Shown here piece by piece: positions 25,649 to 34,612 of a stretch of DNA of 64,000 bases (position 1 is the first letter of the stretch; each line of letters starts with the position of its first letter). Source of the stretch: Brachybacterium massiliense (GTDB taxonomy: Bacteria > Actinomycetota > Actinomycetes > Actinomycetales > Dermabacteraceae); assembly GCF_900184245.1 (NCBI RefSeq), contig NZ_FXXB01000008.1:558001-622000 (forward strand), in the 5' to 3' direction. Under the pieces are notes generated by a model. It saw only the letters and a program-made list of their open reading frames with translations. It searched no databases and was not told where the DNA came from. The position numbers and the translations under genes were made by a program.

Positions 25649-28600
25649 TCAGTACTCGACAGGGGCGGTGCGCTTGCGGATCATCGTCACCTCGTCACGC
25701 TGGTTCCCGGTCGGGCCGTAGTAGTTGAAGGCGTAGGACAGCTGCCCGTAGCCGCCGATCAGGTGCGAGGGCTTGAGCATGATGCGGGTCAGCGAGTTGT
25801 GGATGCCGCCCCGCTTCCCGTCCCGCTCCGTCAGCGGCACGTTCACGGTGCGGTCCTGCGCGTGGTGCATGAAGGCGGTGCCCTTGGGCATGCGGTGGGA
25901 GACCACCGCCCGCGCCGCCACGACGCCGTTGCGGTTGACGGCCTCGATCCAGTCGTTGTCGGTGATGCCGACGGCCTCCGCGTCCTCGACGCTCATCCAG
26001 ATGGTCTGGCCGCCGCGGGAGAGGTTCATCATGAAGAAGTTCTCCATGTACATCGAGTGGATCGCCCACTTGTTGTGCGGGGTCAGGTAGCGCACCGAGA
26101 TGGCGCCCGTGGCCTCGTCCTTCTCCCCCACCGGTCGCTCGCCGAACAGGGCCGTCATGTCCAGCGGCGGGCGGAACACCGGCAGCGCCTCGCCCATCTC
26201 GAGCATCCAGTCGTGGTCGACGTAGAAGTGCTGGCGACCGGTGAGGGTGTGCCAGGGCTTCTTGCGCTCGACGTTGATGGTGAAGGGGCTGTAGCGGCGC
26301 CCGCCGGACTCCGAGCCGGACCATTCAGGGCTGGTGATCACCGGGACCGGTGCGGCCTTGGTGTCCGCGAAGTGCACGCGCTTGCCCTCGTGCTCGGCGG
26401 CGAGGTCGTGCAGTGTCGTGCCGGTGCGCTTCTCGAGGGTCTTGAAGCCCTCGGTGGCCATGTGGCCGTTGGTGGTGCCCGAGAGCCCGAGGATGAACTC
26501 GCACGCCTGCAGGTCCGTCTCGAGCTTGGGGCGCCCGGCGGCGGGCCCGGTGCGGTGGACGCCGTTGAGCCTGCCGAGCTCGGCGACGTACTCCTTCACG
26601 TCGAAGGTGATGCCCTTGGTGGTCATACCGAGCTTCTCGAGCAGCGGGCCGATCGAGGTGAACTTGGCGTGGATCTGCGTGTAGTCGCGCTCGACCTCCA
26701 CCAGCGTGGGCATGGTCTGCCCCGGGATCGGCTCGCACTCCCCGAACTTCCAGTCCTTGACCCGGCCGTGCGGGGTGGCGAGCTCGCCGGGGGTGTCGTG
26801 CTGGAGCGGGAAGGCGACGACGTCCTTGCGGGTGCCCAGGTGGGTCTCGGCGAGCTGGCTGAAGCGCTTGGCGATGCCGGCCCAGGTCTCCCAGTCGGTG
26901 CGGGACTCCCACGGGTTGGAGATCGCGGGGTTGAAGGAGTGCACGAAGGGGTGCATGTCCGTGGTTGAGAGGTCGTGCTTCTCGTACCAGGTCGCGGCCG
27001 GCAGCACGACGTCCGAGTGCAGCGTGTGGCTCGTCATGCGGAAGTCGAGCGTGAGCATCAGGTCGACCTTCCCCACCGGGGCCTCGTCGCGCCACTTCAC
27101 ATCCCGCGGGCGCAGGTGCTCCGGGGTCTCCTCCTCGGTGGCCGCGGAGTCCACCCCTAGCAGATGGCGGAAGAAGTACTGATCGCCCTTGGCGGAGGAG
27201 CCCAGCGTGTTCGCCCGCCAGATCGACCAGATCTTGGGGTGGTTCTGGTGGGCGTCCGGATCCTCGGCGGCGAAGTTGATGCCGCCGTTCTTGAGCTGGT
27301 CCACCAGGTAGGGGATGGTCTCCTCCCCCGCCTCGGCGGCCCGGTCGGCGACGTCGAGGGAGCTGATGTCGAACTGCGGGTAGAAGGGCTGCCAGCCCAG
27401 GCGCTGGGACAGGGCGACCGCGTCGGCGGTGGTGGTGTTCGCGAAGCGGCCCGCGCCGGTGGTGGCCGCGAGGGTGTCCGCGCCGAAGCGGTCGTAGCGC
27501 CACTGGTCGGTGTGCATGTACCAGTAGGTGGTCTGGGTCATCTGGCGCGGGGGCCGCGACCAGTCCAGCGCATTGGCCAGGTGCAGCCAGCCGGTGATCG
27601 GGCGCACCTTCTCCTGTCCCACGTAATGGGCCCAGCCGCCGCCGTTGACGCCCTGGGTGCCGCACAGGTTGGTCAGGGTGAGGAAGGAGCGGTAGATGGT
27701 GTCGGAGTGGAACCAGTGGTTGGTGCCGGCGCCCATGATGATCATCGAGCGGCCGCCCGAGTCGATCGCGTTCTGCGCGAACTCGCGGGCGATGCGCGCC
27801 GCGGCCTGTCCGGGCACACCGGTGATCGTCTCCTGCCAGGCCGGGGTGTAGAGCGCGTCGGCGTCATCGAGGCCCTTCGCCCACTGTCCGGGCAGGCCCT
27901 CGCGGCCCACGCCGTACTCGGCCAGCAGCAGGTCGAAAACGGTGGTGACGATGCGGCCGTCGATCTCACGCACGGGCACCCCGCGGGCGACATCGCCGCG
28001 CCCGCCCTGGCCGGCGGTGTCGAAGCGCGGCATCAGCACCTCGGCGACATCCTCATGGTGGCCCAGCAGGGACAGCGCGGGATCGATGTCGCCCAGCTCG
28101 AGGTTCCAGCGGCCCTCGCCGTCGGCCGAGTAGCGGTGGCCGAGGGTGCCGTTGGGGACCACGACCTGGCCGGTCGCGACGTCGAACATCATCGGCTTGA
28201 AATCGGCGTGCTCGGTGGCGGCCTCGGCGGTGCGATGCTCGCCCGCCTCGCTGGCCACCAGGAACTTGCCCGGCACCAGCGAGCCGTCCTCGCGCCGCTC
28301 GAGCTGCACCAGGAAGGGCAGGTCGGTGTACTGGGCGGAGTAGGACTGGAAGTACGGGACCTGCTTGTCGACGTAGAACTCGCGCAGGATCGTGTGGCCC
28401 ATCGCCATCGCCAGGGCGGCGTCCGTGCCCGGGTGCGGGGCCAGCCACTCGTCGGCGAACTTCACCGATTCGGCGTAGTCGGGCGCCACGGAGATGACCT
28501 TCTGACCGCGGTAGCGGGCCTCGACCATCCAGTGCGCGTCCGGGGTGCGGGTCAGGGGCACGTTCGAGCCCCACATGATGAGGTAGGCGGCGTCCCACCA

Positions 28601-29407
28601 GTCGCCGGACTCGGGCACGTCGGTCTGGTCGCCGAACACCTGCGGAGAGGCGGGCGGCAGATCCGCGTACCAGTCGTAGAAGGACAGCATCGAGCCGCCG
28701 ATGAGCTGGTGGAAGCGGGCGCCCGAGGAGAAGGAGACCTGGCTCATCGCCGGGATCGGCGAGAAGCCGGTGGCGCGGTCGGGGCCGAACTCCTTGACGG
28801 TGTGCACGTAGGCGGCGGCGACGAGCTCCTCGGCCTCCTCCCAGGTGGCGCGCACCAGGCCGCCCTTGCCGCGGGCGCGCTTGTAGCGCATCGCCTTCTC
28901 GGGATCGGAGACGATCGCCTTCCAGGCCTCGACGGGATCATGGCCCGGGGCCTTCGCCTTCTCCTCGCGGTACAGGCGCAGCAGCTCGGAGCGCACGTAG
29001 GGGTAGCGCACGCGGGTGGGCGAGTAGGTGTACCAGGAGAACGAGGCGCCGCGGGGGCAGCCTCGCGGCTCGTACTCGGGCTTGTCCGGCCCGGCCGAGG
29101 GGTAGTCGGTCTCCTGCGACTCCCAGGTGATCACGCCGTCCTTGACGTAGACCTTCCACGAGCAGGAGCCGGTGCAGTTCACGCCGTGGGTGGAGCGCAC
29201 CACCTTGTCGTGGCTCCAGCGCTCGCGGTAGAAGGAGTCGCCGCTGCGACCGCCCACGCGGTGGGTCTCGCGGTTGTCCTCGCTGATCCTCTCCGAGCGG
29301 CTGAACATCTTGCGCGCGCCGATGAGGGCGTCGAACAGCGGCGAGTCGATCCCGGCGGCGGGGCCGGAGGCTCCGTCCTTCGGTGCCTGGCGGTCCTGGA
29401 TGGTCAT
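25649..29407 (-). CDS. narG: Respiratory nitrate reductase alpha subunit
   Basis: 1252 aa, normal length. Catalytic subunit with bis-MGD molybdenum and an N-terminal [4Fe-4S] cluster (HGVNCTGSCSWKVYVKDG, His plus Cys ligands). The Mo-ligand aspartate region is in WWDAAYLIMWGSNVPLTRTPDAH. Reduces nitrate to nitrite with electrons from NarH; cytoplasmic side of the membrane, no Tat signal. GGAGGAGC precedes the ATG. It follows narK by 52 bp, so its natural transcript probably began upstream of narK. Confidence 0.97.
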   Translation of the reverse strand: MTIQDRQAPKDGASGPAAGIDSPLFDALIGARKMFSRSERISEDNRETHRVGGRSGDSFYRERWSHDKVVRSTHGVNCTGSCSWKVYVKDGVITWESQETDYPSAGPDKPEYEPRGCPRGASFSWYTYSPTRVRYPYVRSELLRLYREEKAKAPGHDPVEAWKAIVSDPEKAMRYKRARGKGGLVRATWEEAEELVAAAYVHTVKEFGPDRATGFSPIPAMSQVSFSSGARFHQLIGGSMLSFYDWYADLPPASPQVFGDQTDVPESGDWWDAAYLIMWGSNVPLTRTPDAHWMVEARYRGQKVISVAPDYAESVKFADEWLAPHPGTDAALAMAMGHTILREFYVDKQVPYFQSYSAQYTDLPFLVQLERREDGSLVPGKFLVASEAGEHRTAEAATEHADFKPMMFDVATGQVVVPNGTLGHRYSADGEGRWNLELGDIDPALSLLGHHEDVAEVLMPRFDTAGQGGRGDVARGVPVREIDGRIVTTVFDLLLAEYGVGREGLPGQWAKGLDDADALYTPAWQETITGVPGQAAARIAREFAQNAIDSGGRSMIIMGAGTNHWFHSDTIYRSFLTLTNLCGTQGVNGGGWAHYVGQEKVRPITGWLHLANALDWSRPPRQMTQTTYWYMHTDQWRYDRFGADTLAATTGAGRFANTTTADAVALSQRLGWQPFYPQFDISSLDVADRAAEAGEETIPYLVDQLKNGGINFAAEDPDAHQNHPKIWSIWRANTLGSSAKGDQYFFRHLLGVDSAATEEETPEHLRPRDVKWRDEAPVGKVDLMLTLDFRMTSHTLHSDVVLPAATWYEKHDLSTTDMHPFVHSFNPAISNPWESRTDWETWAGIAKRFSQLAETHLGTRKDVVAFPLQHDTPGELATPHGRVKDWKFGECEPIPGQTMPTLVEVERDYTQIHAKFTSIGPLLEKLGMTTKGITFDVKEYVAELGRLNGVHRTGPAAGRPKLETDLQACEFILGLSGTTNGHMATEGFKTLEKRTGTTLHDLAAEHEGKRVHFADTKAAPVPVITSPEWSGSESGGRRYSPFTINVERKKPWHTLTGRQHFYVDHDWMLEMGEALPVFRPPLDMTALFGERPVGEKDEATGAISVRYLTPHNKWAIHSMYMENFFMMNLSRGGQTIWMSVEDAEAVGITDNDWIEAVNRNGVVAARAVVSHRMPKGTAFMHHAQDRTVNVPLTERDGKRGGIHNSLTRIMLKPSHLIGGYGQLSYAFNYYGPTGNQRDEVTMIRKRTAPVEY

Positions 29408-30270
29408 GAGGTGCTCCTCCTGGAGGCGAGGTGTGCGGGACGACGGGGACGGGAAACGGTCACCGGGAGGCGAGTCTGGGTTCCTGGGCGCTCGCGCGCG
29501 CTCCGCGGGCGACGAAGTAAGTCACGACGATCGCGCCGAGGGTCGCCAGCAGCAGCAGGATGATCCCGAGGGAGTAGCTGCCGCTGTCGGCGTGGATCGC
29601 GGCCATGATCAGCGGCGGGACGAAGCCGCCCAGGCCTCCGGCCGCGCCGACGAAGCCGGTCACGGAGCCGACCACGGAGGGATCGCTGGTCTGTGCGACC
29701 AGGGCGAACACGGCACCGGATCCGAGGCCGAGGCCCGCGGCCATGACGATGTACACGAGCGTGCCGATCGGCATCAGCGCCGGCTGGAAGGCGAGCACCG
29801 CGGCGGAGACGGCGACGGCGATGTACGAGAGCTGCAGCGTGGTCGCCGCGCCCAGACGGTCCGAGAGGGTGCCGCCGAGCGGTCGCATGATCACCGCGAC
29901 GATCACGAAACCGGCCATGCGGAAAGAGGCGTCGGCCGCCTCGAGCCCGTACCAGTTCTGCAGCATCGTGGGCAGGAAGACGGAGAAGGCGACGTAGCCG
30001 CCGAAGGACAGCGCGTAGAGGTAGCAGGCCTGCCAGGTGACCTTGAGCTTCATGACGGCCAGCGACTGGGCGACGATGTTCTTGCGCGAGGGCGTCCAGG
30101 TGGGGGCGTTGTGCATGAACAGCCAGGCCACCACGGCGTAGAGCACCAGGGCGATGGCGGTCAGCACGAACGGGGCCGCGTTCCCCACCGAGTTCACCAG
30201 CGGCACGGTGGTGAAGGCGCTGATCGCGGTGCCGCCCATGCCCACGCCGTAGAGGCCGGTGGCCATGCCG

Positions 30271-30278
30271 CGCTTGGC
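30271..30278. repeat. 8-bp target-site duplication, left copy
   Basis: CGCTTGGC, identical to 31724-31731. Confidence 0.95.
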
Positions 30279-31723
30279 GGCTCTTCGCGGTTCGTGGTGA
30301 ATGACCCTGCTGTAGCGGGTATTCACGCTACGGTTCTCGCGGCGCTGGCTAACAGGATACGGGTCCGGTAGTTCTCCGCGTTACGGAAGCCGCGGCCGGT
30401 GCGTTTGATGTTCTTGATGCCGGTGTTCGCTGCCTCGACTCGGGCGGTGGTCGCGCCGGTGACGATGAGGACCTCGATCGCGTCCCACCAGGTCACGACG
30501 GTGTCGTAGAGCTTGGTCGCCTCGGGCATGTTCGCGAGCTGGGCGAAGTAGCCCATCCGCATCCGTTCGTCCCAGGCCTGGGCGAGGGTGTCGGTGGCCA
30601 GCAAGCGGCGGAGCTGCTCCTTGATGCCCCAGGCGGCCGAGAGCTCGTCGGTGGGGTCATCGGTGCGGAACACCGACTCCAACCGCTCCCAGGCCCGTGG
30701 AGTGAGGGTGTCAGCGCCGCGTAGCAGCAGCATCCGGTGGGCCCAGGCCGGGTCGTCCTTGCGGCCGCGACGACCGCGATGGGTGCGGGCTAGGCGTTGA
30801 CGGACGGTGGTGACCATGTCGTTTCCGAGCTTGACGAGGTGGAACTTGTCGACCGAGACCGCAACGCGGGGCAGGTAGGTCCGCAGTGCTTTGCGGAACG
30901 CGGCCGAGGGATCGATGGCGACGATCTCGATCCGCTCCCGCCAGAGCTCGGAGCGCTGGGCGAGCCAGTCGCCGACGGCGGTGGAGTCCCGGCCGTCGAC
31001 GATACCGAGGACCTGCCCGGTGGAGAGGTCGACCAGGGTCGTCATCCAGGGCTCGAACCGTCTCCAGGCACCGTCGTCGGTGCGGAACCAGCGCACCGAC
31101 CGGTAGCGGTGCTCATCGATGCCCAGGCGCGTCACTGACACGTCCTCGGCGGTGGGCAGGACCACGGCGGCAGCCGCCAGCGCGGCCTGGACCAGCCACC
31201 ACGAGACGCCATGGGCCCGGGCGACTTCCGAGGCTGCCCGGCCAGAGGTGATCACCGCGGAGACGACCTGATCCCGCAGCCGGGTCGTCGAGCGCGCGCG
31301 GTGCGGGACCTGGTCGGTCGCTTCCCAGAACGTGCGCCGGGCGCAGGCCGACTCGAGGCAGAACCAGCGCCGCTTGGCCCACACCACCGCCATCGCCCCG
31401 GCCACGGGCACGTCTCGCACCTTCTGGGATCGGCGGGAGTGGACCTTGGTCGCGAGCACCCCGCACGACGGACAGCCCGGCGGCTCGATGGATTCGATCA
31501 CCACCCGCCGGCCTCCATCGGGCAGGTCGATCGCGTCGATGACGCGGTAGTCGGGCAGGTTGAAGATCGTGCTCGCAGCATCTCGCTGCGAACCCGTATT
31601 CTCATGCACAGGCTCGTGGTCCTCTGGGATGTGGCTGTCTAGACAACACCCATCACAGCAGGACCACGGGTCGTTCTACGCCAGCGACGCGACGCTCTCC
31701 TTCACCACGAGCCGCGAAGAGCC
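30279..31723 (-). mobile_element. ISL3-family insertion sequence
   Basis: 1445 bp. Terminal inverted repeats begin GGCTCTTCGCGG and extend about 25 bp with two mismatches (left 30279-30303, right 31699-31723). Flanked by a perfect 8-bp duplication, the usual size for ISL3. One transposase gene, same orientation as narK. Confidence 0.95.
30323..31609 (-). CDS. ISL3-family transposase
   Basis: 428 aa, full length. N-terminal zinc-binding segment CPSCGVLATKVHSRR, then DVPVAGAMAVVWAKRRWFC; a helix-turn-helix around ASEVARAHGVSWWLV; DDE-type catalytic region with LGIDEHRYRSVRW, VAIDPSAAFRKA and the conserved C-terminal TTARVEAANTGIKNIKRTGRGFRN. Start is a GTG at 31609 with AGAGGA upstream. Appears intact, so the element may still be mobile. 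Confidence 0.93.
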   Translation of the reverse strand: MHENTGSQRDAASTIFNLPDYRVIDAIDLPDGGRRVVIESIEPPGCPSCGVLATKVHSRRSQKVRDVPVAGAMAVVWAKRRWFCLESACARRTFWEATDQVPHRARSTTRLRDQVVSAVITSGRAASEVARAHGVSWWLVQAALAAAAVVLPTAEDVSVTRLGIDEHRYRSVRWFRTDDGAWRRFEPWMTTLVDLSTGQVLGIVDGRDSTAVGDWLAQRSELWRERIEIVAIDPSAAFRKALRTYLPRVAVSVDKFHLVKLGNDMVTTVRQRLARTHRGRRGRKDDPAWAHRMLLLRGADTLTPRAWERLESVFRTDDPTDELSAAWGIKEQLRRLLATDTLAQAWDERMRMGYFAQLANMPEATKLYDTVVTWWDAIEVLIVTGATTARVEAANTGIKNIKRTGRGFRNAENYRTRILLASAARTVA

Positions 31724-31731
31724 CGCTTGGC
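31724..31731. repeat. 8-bp target-site duplication, right copy
   Basis: CGCTTGGC, identical to 30271-30278. Confidence 0.95.
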
Positions 31732-32292
31732 GGGCGGGAACCAGGAGTTCACATACGGCACACCGATCGCGAAGGTGGTGCCCGCGACCCCGAGGAAGAA
31801 TCCGCCCAGCAGAAGCGTGGAGTAGGTGTACTGGCCGACGAATCCGATGAACAGCACCGGAATGACGGTGATGAGGGAGACCACCGGGAACATGAGGTGC
31901 CCGCCGAGACGGTCGGTGAGGCCGCCCATCAGGATCCGGCCGAGGGAACCGACCAGCACCGGGATCGCGACGATCAGCGAGGCATCGGCGGCCAGGCCCC
32001 TCTCGACGTAGACGGGGCCGAGCGGGCTGAGCAGCGCCCACGCCCAGAAGTTCACGCCGAATCCGAGGGTGACCAGGAGCAGCGCGCGCCAGGCTCCGGC
32101 GGGAACCTCAGTGCTGGGGGTGGCGGAGGGGACGGGGGACGCGGTCATCGACGACTCTCCACGCTCGAGGGCGAGTACGTGGATCGAGGACTGCCCGATG
32201 ACGTCTCGCGAGGGGTGATCTGCACCCTGCAAGAATCCTCGACCGTGAAGACCACAGTAGGGGACTTCGGTCCCGGAAAGCACGCAATCCGC

Positions 32293-32309
32293 GGAAAGCC
32301 TGACTTTCC
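32293..32309. promoter_or_regulatory. Palindrome upstream of narK
   Basis: GGAAAG-CCTGA-CTTTCC in the AT-richer 249-bp gap upstream of narK (32149-32397); a further GGAAAG lies 17 nt upstream and a GGGAC-TTCG-GTCCC hairpin precedes it. Possible operator of the nar operon; no classical FNR box was found. Confidence 0.35.
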
Positions 32310-32397
32310 CCCGAATTATGGACGGCGGTCATTGCATATTCACAGAGAAAGCGACTTCAGCAATGCGAACGTCACGTAATTGTGCCGTGCGGGCCGC

Positions 32398-32925
32398 TCA
32401 CTCGGGAGCGTCGAGCTCCAGGTCCACCATCAGCTCAGCGGCGATCGTCTCGAGCGCCTCGCGCACCTGAGCCTCCTCGACCTCGGCGGGCAGGCGCACC
32501 TCGGCCTCGGCCTCGAAGAGCATGCCGCCCCCTTCGGGCGCCTCGCGGGTCCAGCTGCGCAGCCCGTCGATCGTCGCGCCCTGGGAGCGCAGGGCGGAGG
32601 CCACCTCGCGCACCATCCCGGTGCGGTCCTGGCCCAGCAGGTGCAGGCGCAGCACGGAGCGCGGCCCCCTCTCCTCCCCGGCCGCGGTGCCCTCGGCCGC
32701 CTCCACCGAGAGTCCGACCTCCTCGGACAGGGCGGGCAGCGCCTCGAGGAAGGCCGGGACGCGCTCATCGGGCAGCTCGACCTGGACGATGCCGGCGAAT
32801 TTCCCGGCGAGCAGCGCGAGCTGGCTGTCGACCCAGTTGCCGTCGTGCTCGTCCACAGCGGCGGCGAGTGCGGCCACGAGGCCCGGTCGGTCATCCCCGA
32901 TGGCGGTGAGCACGTAGGTCGTCAT
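32398..32925 (-). CDS. ACT-domain protein, GcvR-like
   Basis: 175 aa with two ACT domains in tandem: residues 1-80 (MTTYVLTAIGDDRPGLVAALAAAVDEHDGNWVDSQ...) and about 90-170 (LRLHLLGQDRTGMVREVASALRSQGATIDGL...). D-R-P-G and D-R-T-G loops are ligand-binding signatures. Resembles GcvR-type amino-acid sensors. ATG follows TACCCT by six bases, so it may have its own leaderless transcript although it lies 48 bp downstream of cimA. Confidence 0.75.
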   Translation of the reverse strand: MTTYVLTAIGDDRPGLVAALAAAVDEHDGNWVDSQLALLAGKFAGIVQVELPDERVPAFLEALPALSEEVGLSVEAAEGTAAGEERGPRSVLRLHLLGQDRTGMVREVASALRSQGATIDGLRSWTREAPEGGGMLFEAEAEVRLPAEVEEAQVREALETIAAELMVDLELDAPE

Positions 32926-32973
32926 GGCCTCAGGGTAGCCCTCCGGGTGCCGACGCGGCACGGGGTTCGCCGA

Positions 32974-34605
32974 TCAGACCCCCGACTTGTACAGGCCGTA
33001 GGTGTAGGCGTCGTAGATCGCCTCCCAGGAGGCCTCGATGACGTTGGGGCCCACGCCCACGGTCTGGAACTCGAGGCCGCGTCCCGAGGTGCGCACGAGC
33101 ACGCGCGTGGTGGCGTCGGTGCCGTGGTGGGCATCGAGGATGCGCACCTTGAAGTCGCGCAGCTCGAAGTCGTCCACCTCGGGATGGCGCTCGCGCAGCG
33201 CGGCGCGCAGGGCGAGGTCCAGGGCGTTGACCGGGCCGTTGCCCTCGGCGATCGCGACCTTCCGCTCATGCGGGCCCTCGCCGTCGGCGTGGAGCTTCAC
33301 GGTCGCCTCGGTCTCCAGGGTGCCGTCACGGCCCAGTTGCGAGGTGGCGCGCCAGGACTCGACGGTCGAGTAGCTCGGCGCCTGGCCCAGCGCGTCCAGC
33401 ACCAGCAGCTCGAAGGACGCATCGGCGGCCTCGTACGAGTAGCCGATCGCCTCGCGCTGCTTGACGGTGGCCGCGAGGCGCGAGAGGAGCTCGGGATGCC
33501 CCGCCAGGTCGATGCCGAGCTCACGTCCCTTGAGCTCGATCGAGGCACGGCCGGCCATGTCGGAGATGATCATCCGCATGTCGTTGCCGACGGCTCGGGG
33601 GTCGGTGTGCTGGTAGAGGTCGGGGTCGACCCGGATCGCGCTCGCGTGCAGGCCTGCCTTGTGGGCGAAGGCGCTCGCTCCCACGTACGGGGCCCGGGGG
33701 TTGACCGCGAGGTTGACGATCTCGCCGATCGCGTGGGCGATGCGGGTGGTCTCCTCGAGGGTCTCGGCGGGGAGGAGGTCCATGCCCATCTTGAGCTGGA
33801 GGTCCGCCATCAGGGTGACCAGGTTCGCGTTGCCGGTGCGCTCCCCGTATCCGTTCACGCAGCCCTGCACATGGGTGATGCCGGCCCGCACCGCGGAGAT
33901 CGCGTTGGCGACCGCGCAGCCGGTGTCGTCGTGGGTGTGCACACCCAGCCGGGCCTCGCCCGCACCCGCGGCCGCGAGGCGGCTGCGAAGGTCCTCGACC
34001 ATCTCGGTCACCTGGTGCGGGAGCATCCCGCCGTTGGTGTCGCACAGCACGAGCACCGAGGCACCGGCCTCGTGCGCGGCGACCAGCACGGAGGTCGTGT
34101 AGTCGGCGTCGTGGAGGAAGCCGTCGAAGAAGTGCTCGGCGTCCAGGAACACCTCACGTCCCAGCCCCACCAGGTGCTGCACCGTCTCGCGCACCATGGC
34201 GAGGTTCTCGTCGCCGGTGGTGCGCAGGGCGCCGGTGACATGGCGCAGATCCGACTTCGCCACCAGCGTGATGGTGGGCGCGCCGGAGTCGACGAGCGCC
34301 GCGACCTGGAGGTCCTCCTGGACGGCGACCCCGGCCTTGCGGGTGGCGCCGAAGGCCGCCAGGCGCGCGCTGCGCAGCTCGAGCTCTGAGGACGCTCGGG
34401 CGAAGAACTCGGTGTCCCGCGGGACGGCGCCGGGCCAGCCGCCCTCGATATAGGTCACGCCGAGGTCGTCGAGGTGCCGGGCCACGGCGAGCTTGTCCGC
34501 GACCGAGAGTGTGAGGCCCTCCTGCTGCGAGCCGTCGCGGAGCGTGGTGTCGTAGAGGTGGAACGAGGGGATCTGCGCGGGAGCCTGTGCGGCGTTCTCG
34601 ATCAT
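32974..34605 (-). CDS. cimA: Citramalate synthase
   Basis: 543 aa, 2-isopropylmalate synthase superfamily. CimA condenses pyruvate with acetyl-CoA to citramalate, a threonine-independent route to isoleucine. Seen: LYDTTLRDGSQQEGLTLSVADKL, LCDTNGGMLPHQV, GVHTHDDTGCAVANAISAVRAG, and a C-terminal regulatory LeuA-dimer domain from about 400. The strand order serA-leuB-ilvE-cimA supports a branched-chain amino-acid role. Homocitrate synthase is less likely by context. Confidence 0.88.
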   Translation of the reverse strand: MIENAAQAPAQIPSFHLYDTTLRDGSQQEGLTLSVADKLAVARHLDDLGVTYIEGGWPGAVPRDTEFFARASSELELRSARLAAFGATRKAGVAVQEDLQVAALVDSGAPTITLVAKSDLRHVTGALRTTGDENLAMVRETVQHLVGLGREVFLDAEHFFDGFLHDADYTTSVLVAAHEAGASVLVLCDTNGGMLPHQVTEMVEDLRSRLAAAGAGEARLGVHTHDDTGCAVANAISAVRAGITHVQGCVNGYGERTGNANLVTLMADLQLKMGMDLLPAETLEETTRIAHAIGEIVNLAVNPRAPYVGASAFAHKAGLHASAIRVDPDLYQHTDPRAVGNDMRMIISDMAGRASIELKGRELGIDLAGHPELLSRLAATVKQREAIGYSYEAADASFELLVLDALGQAPSYSTVESWRATSQLGRDGTLETEATVKLHADGEGPHERKVAIAEGNGPVNALDLALRAALRERHPEVDDFELRDFKVRILDAHHGTDATTRVLVRTSGRGLEFQTVGVGPNVIEASWEAIYDAYTYGLYKSGV

Positions 34606-34612
34606 CTCGATC

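Larger units (their letters stand above)
29460..32148 (-). pseudogene. narK: narK nitrate/nitrite transporter, interrupted by an IS
   Basis: Major-facilitator transporter split in two. The N-part (31724-32148, MTASPVPSATPS to FPPAKR) and the C-part (30270 down to 29460, GMATGLYGVGMGG to the stop) flank an ISL3-type element. Removing 30271-31723 (element plus one target copy) rejoins CCC GCC AAG CGC GGC ATG and yields an uninterrupted 411-aa frame with NarK motifs (GVPYVNSWFPPAKRGMATG; GSVTGFVGAAGGLGGF). No other damage is seen, so the insertion looks recent. Nitrate import or nitrite export by this protein should be lost, and narGHJI downstream may be affected by polarity. Confidence 0.95.

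Noticed and set aside
27164-29563. Long open frame (about 800 codons) on the plus strand opposite narG
   Set aside because: Composition is typical of antisense frames in GC-rich DNA (Gly/Ala/Arg/Val-rich, no domains), and narG on the other strand is certain.
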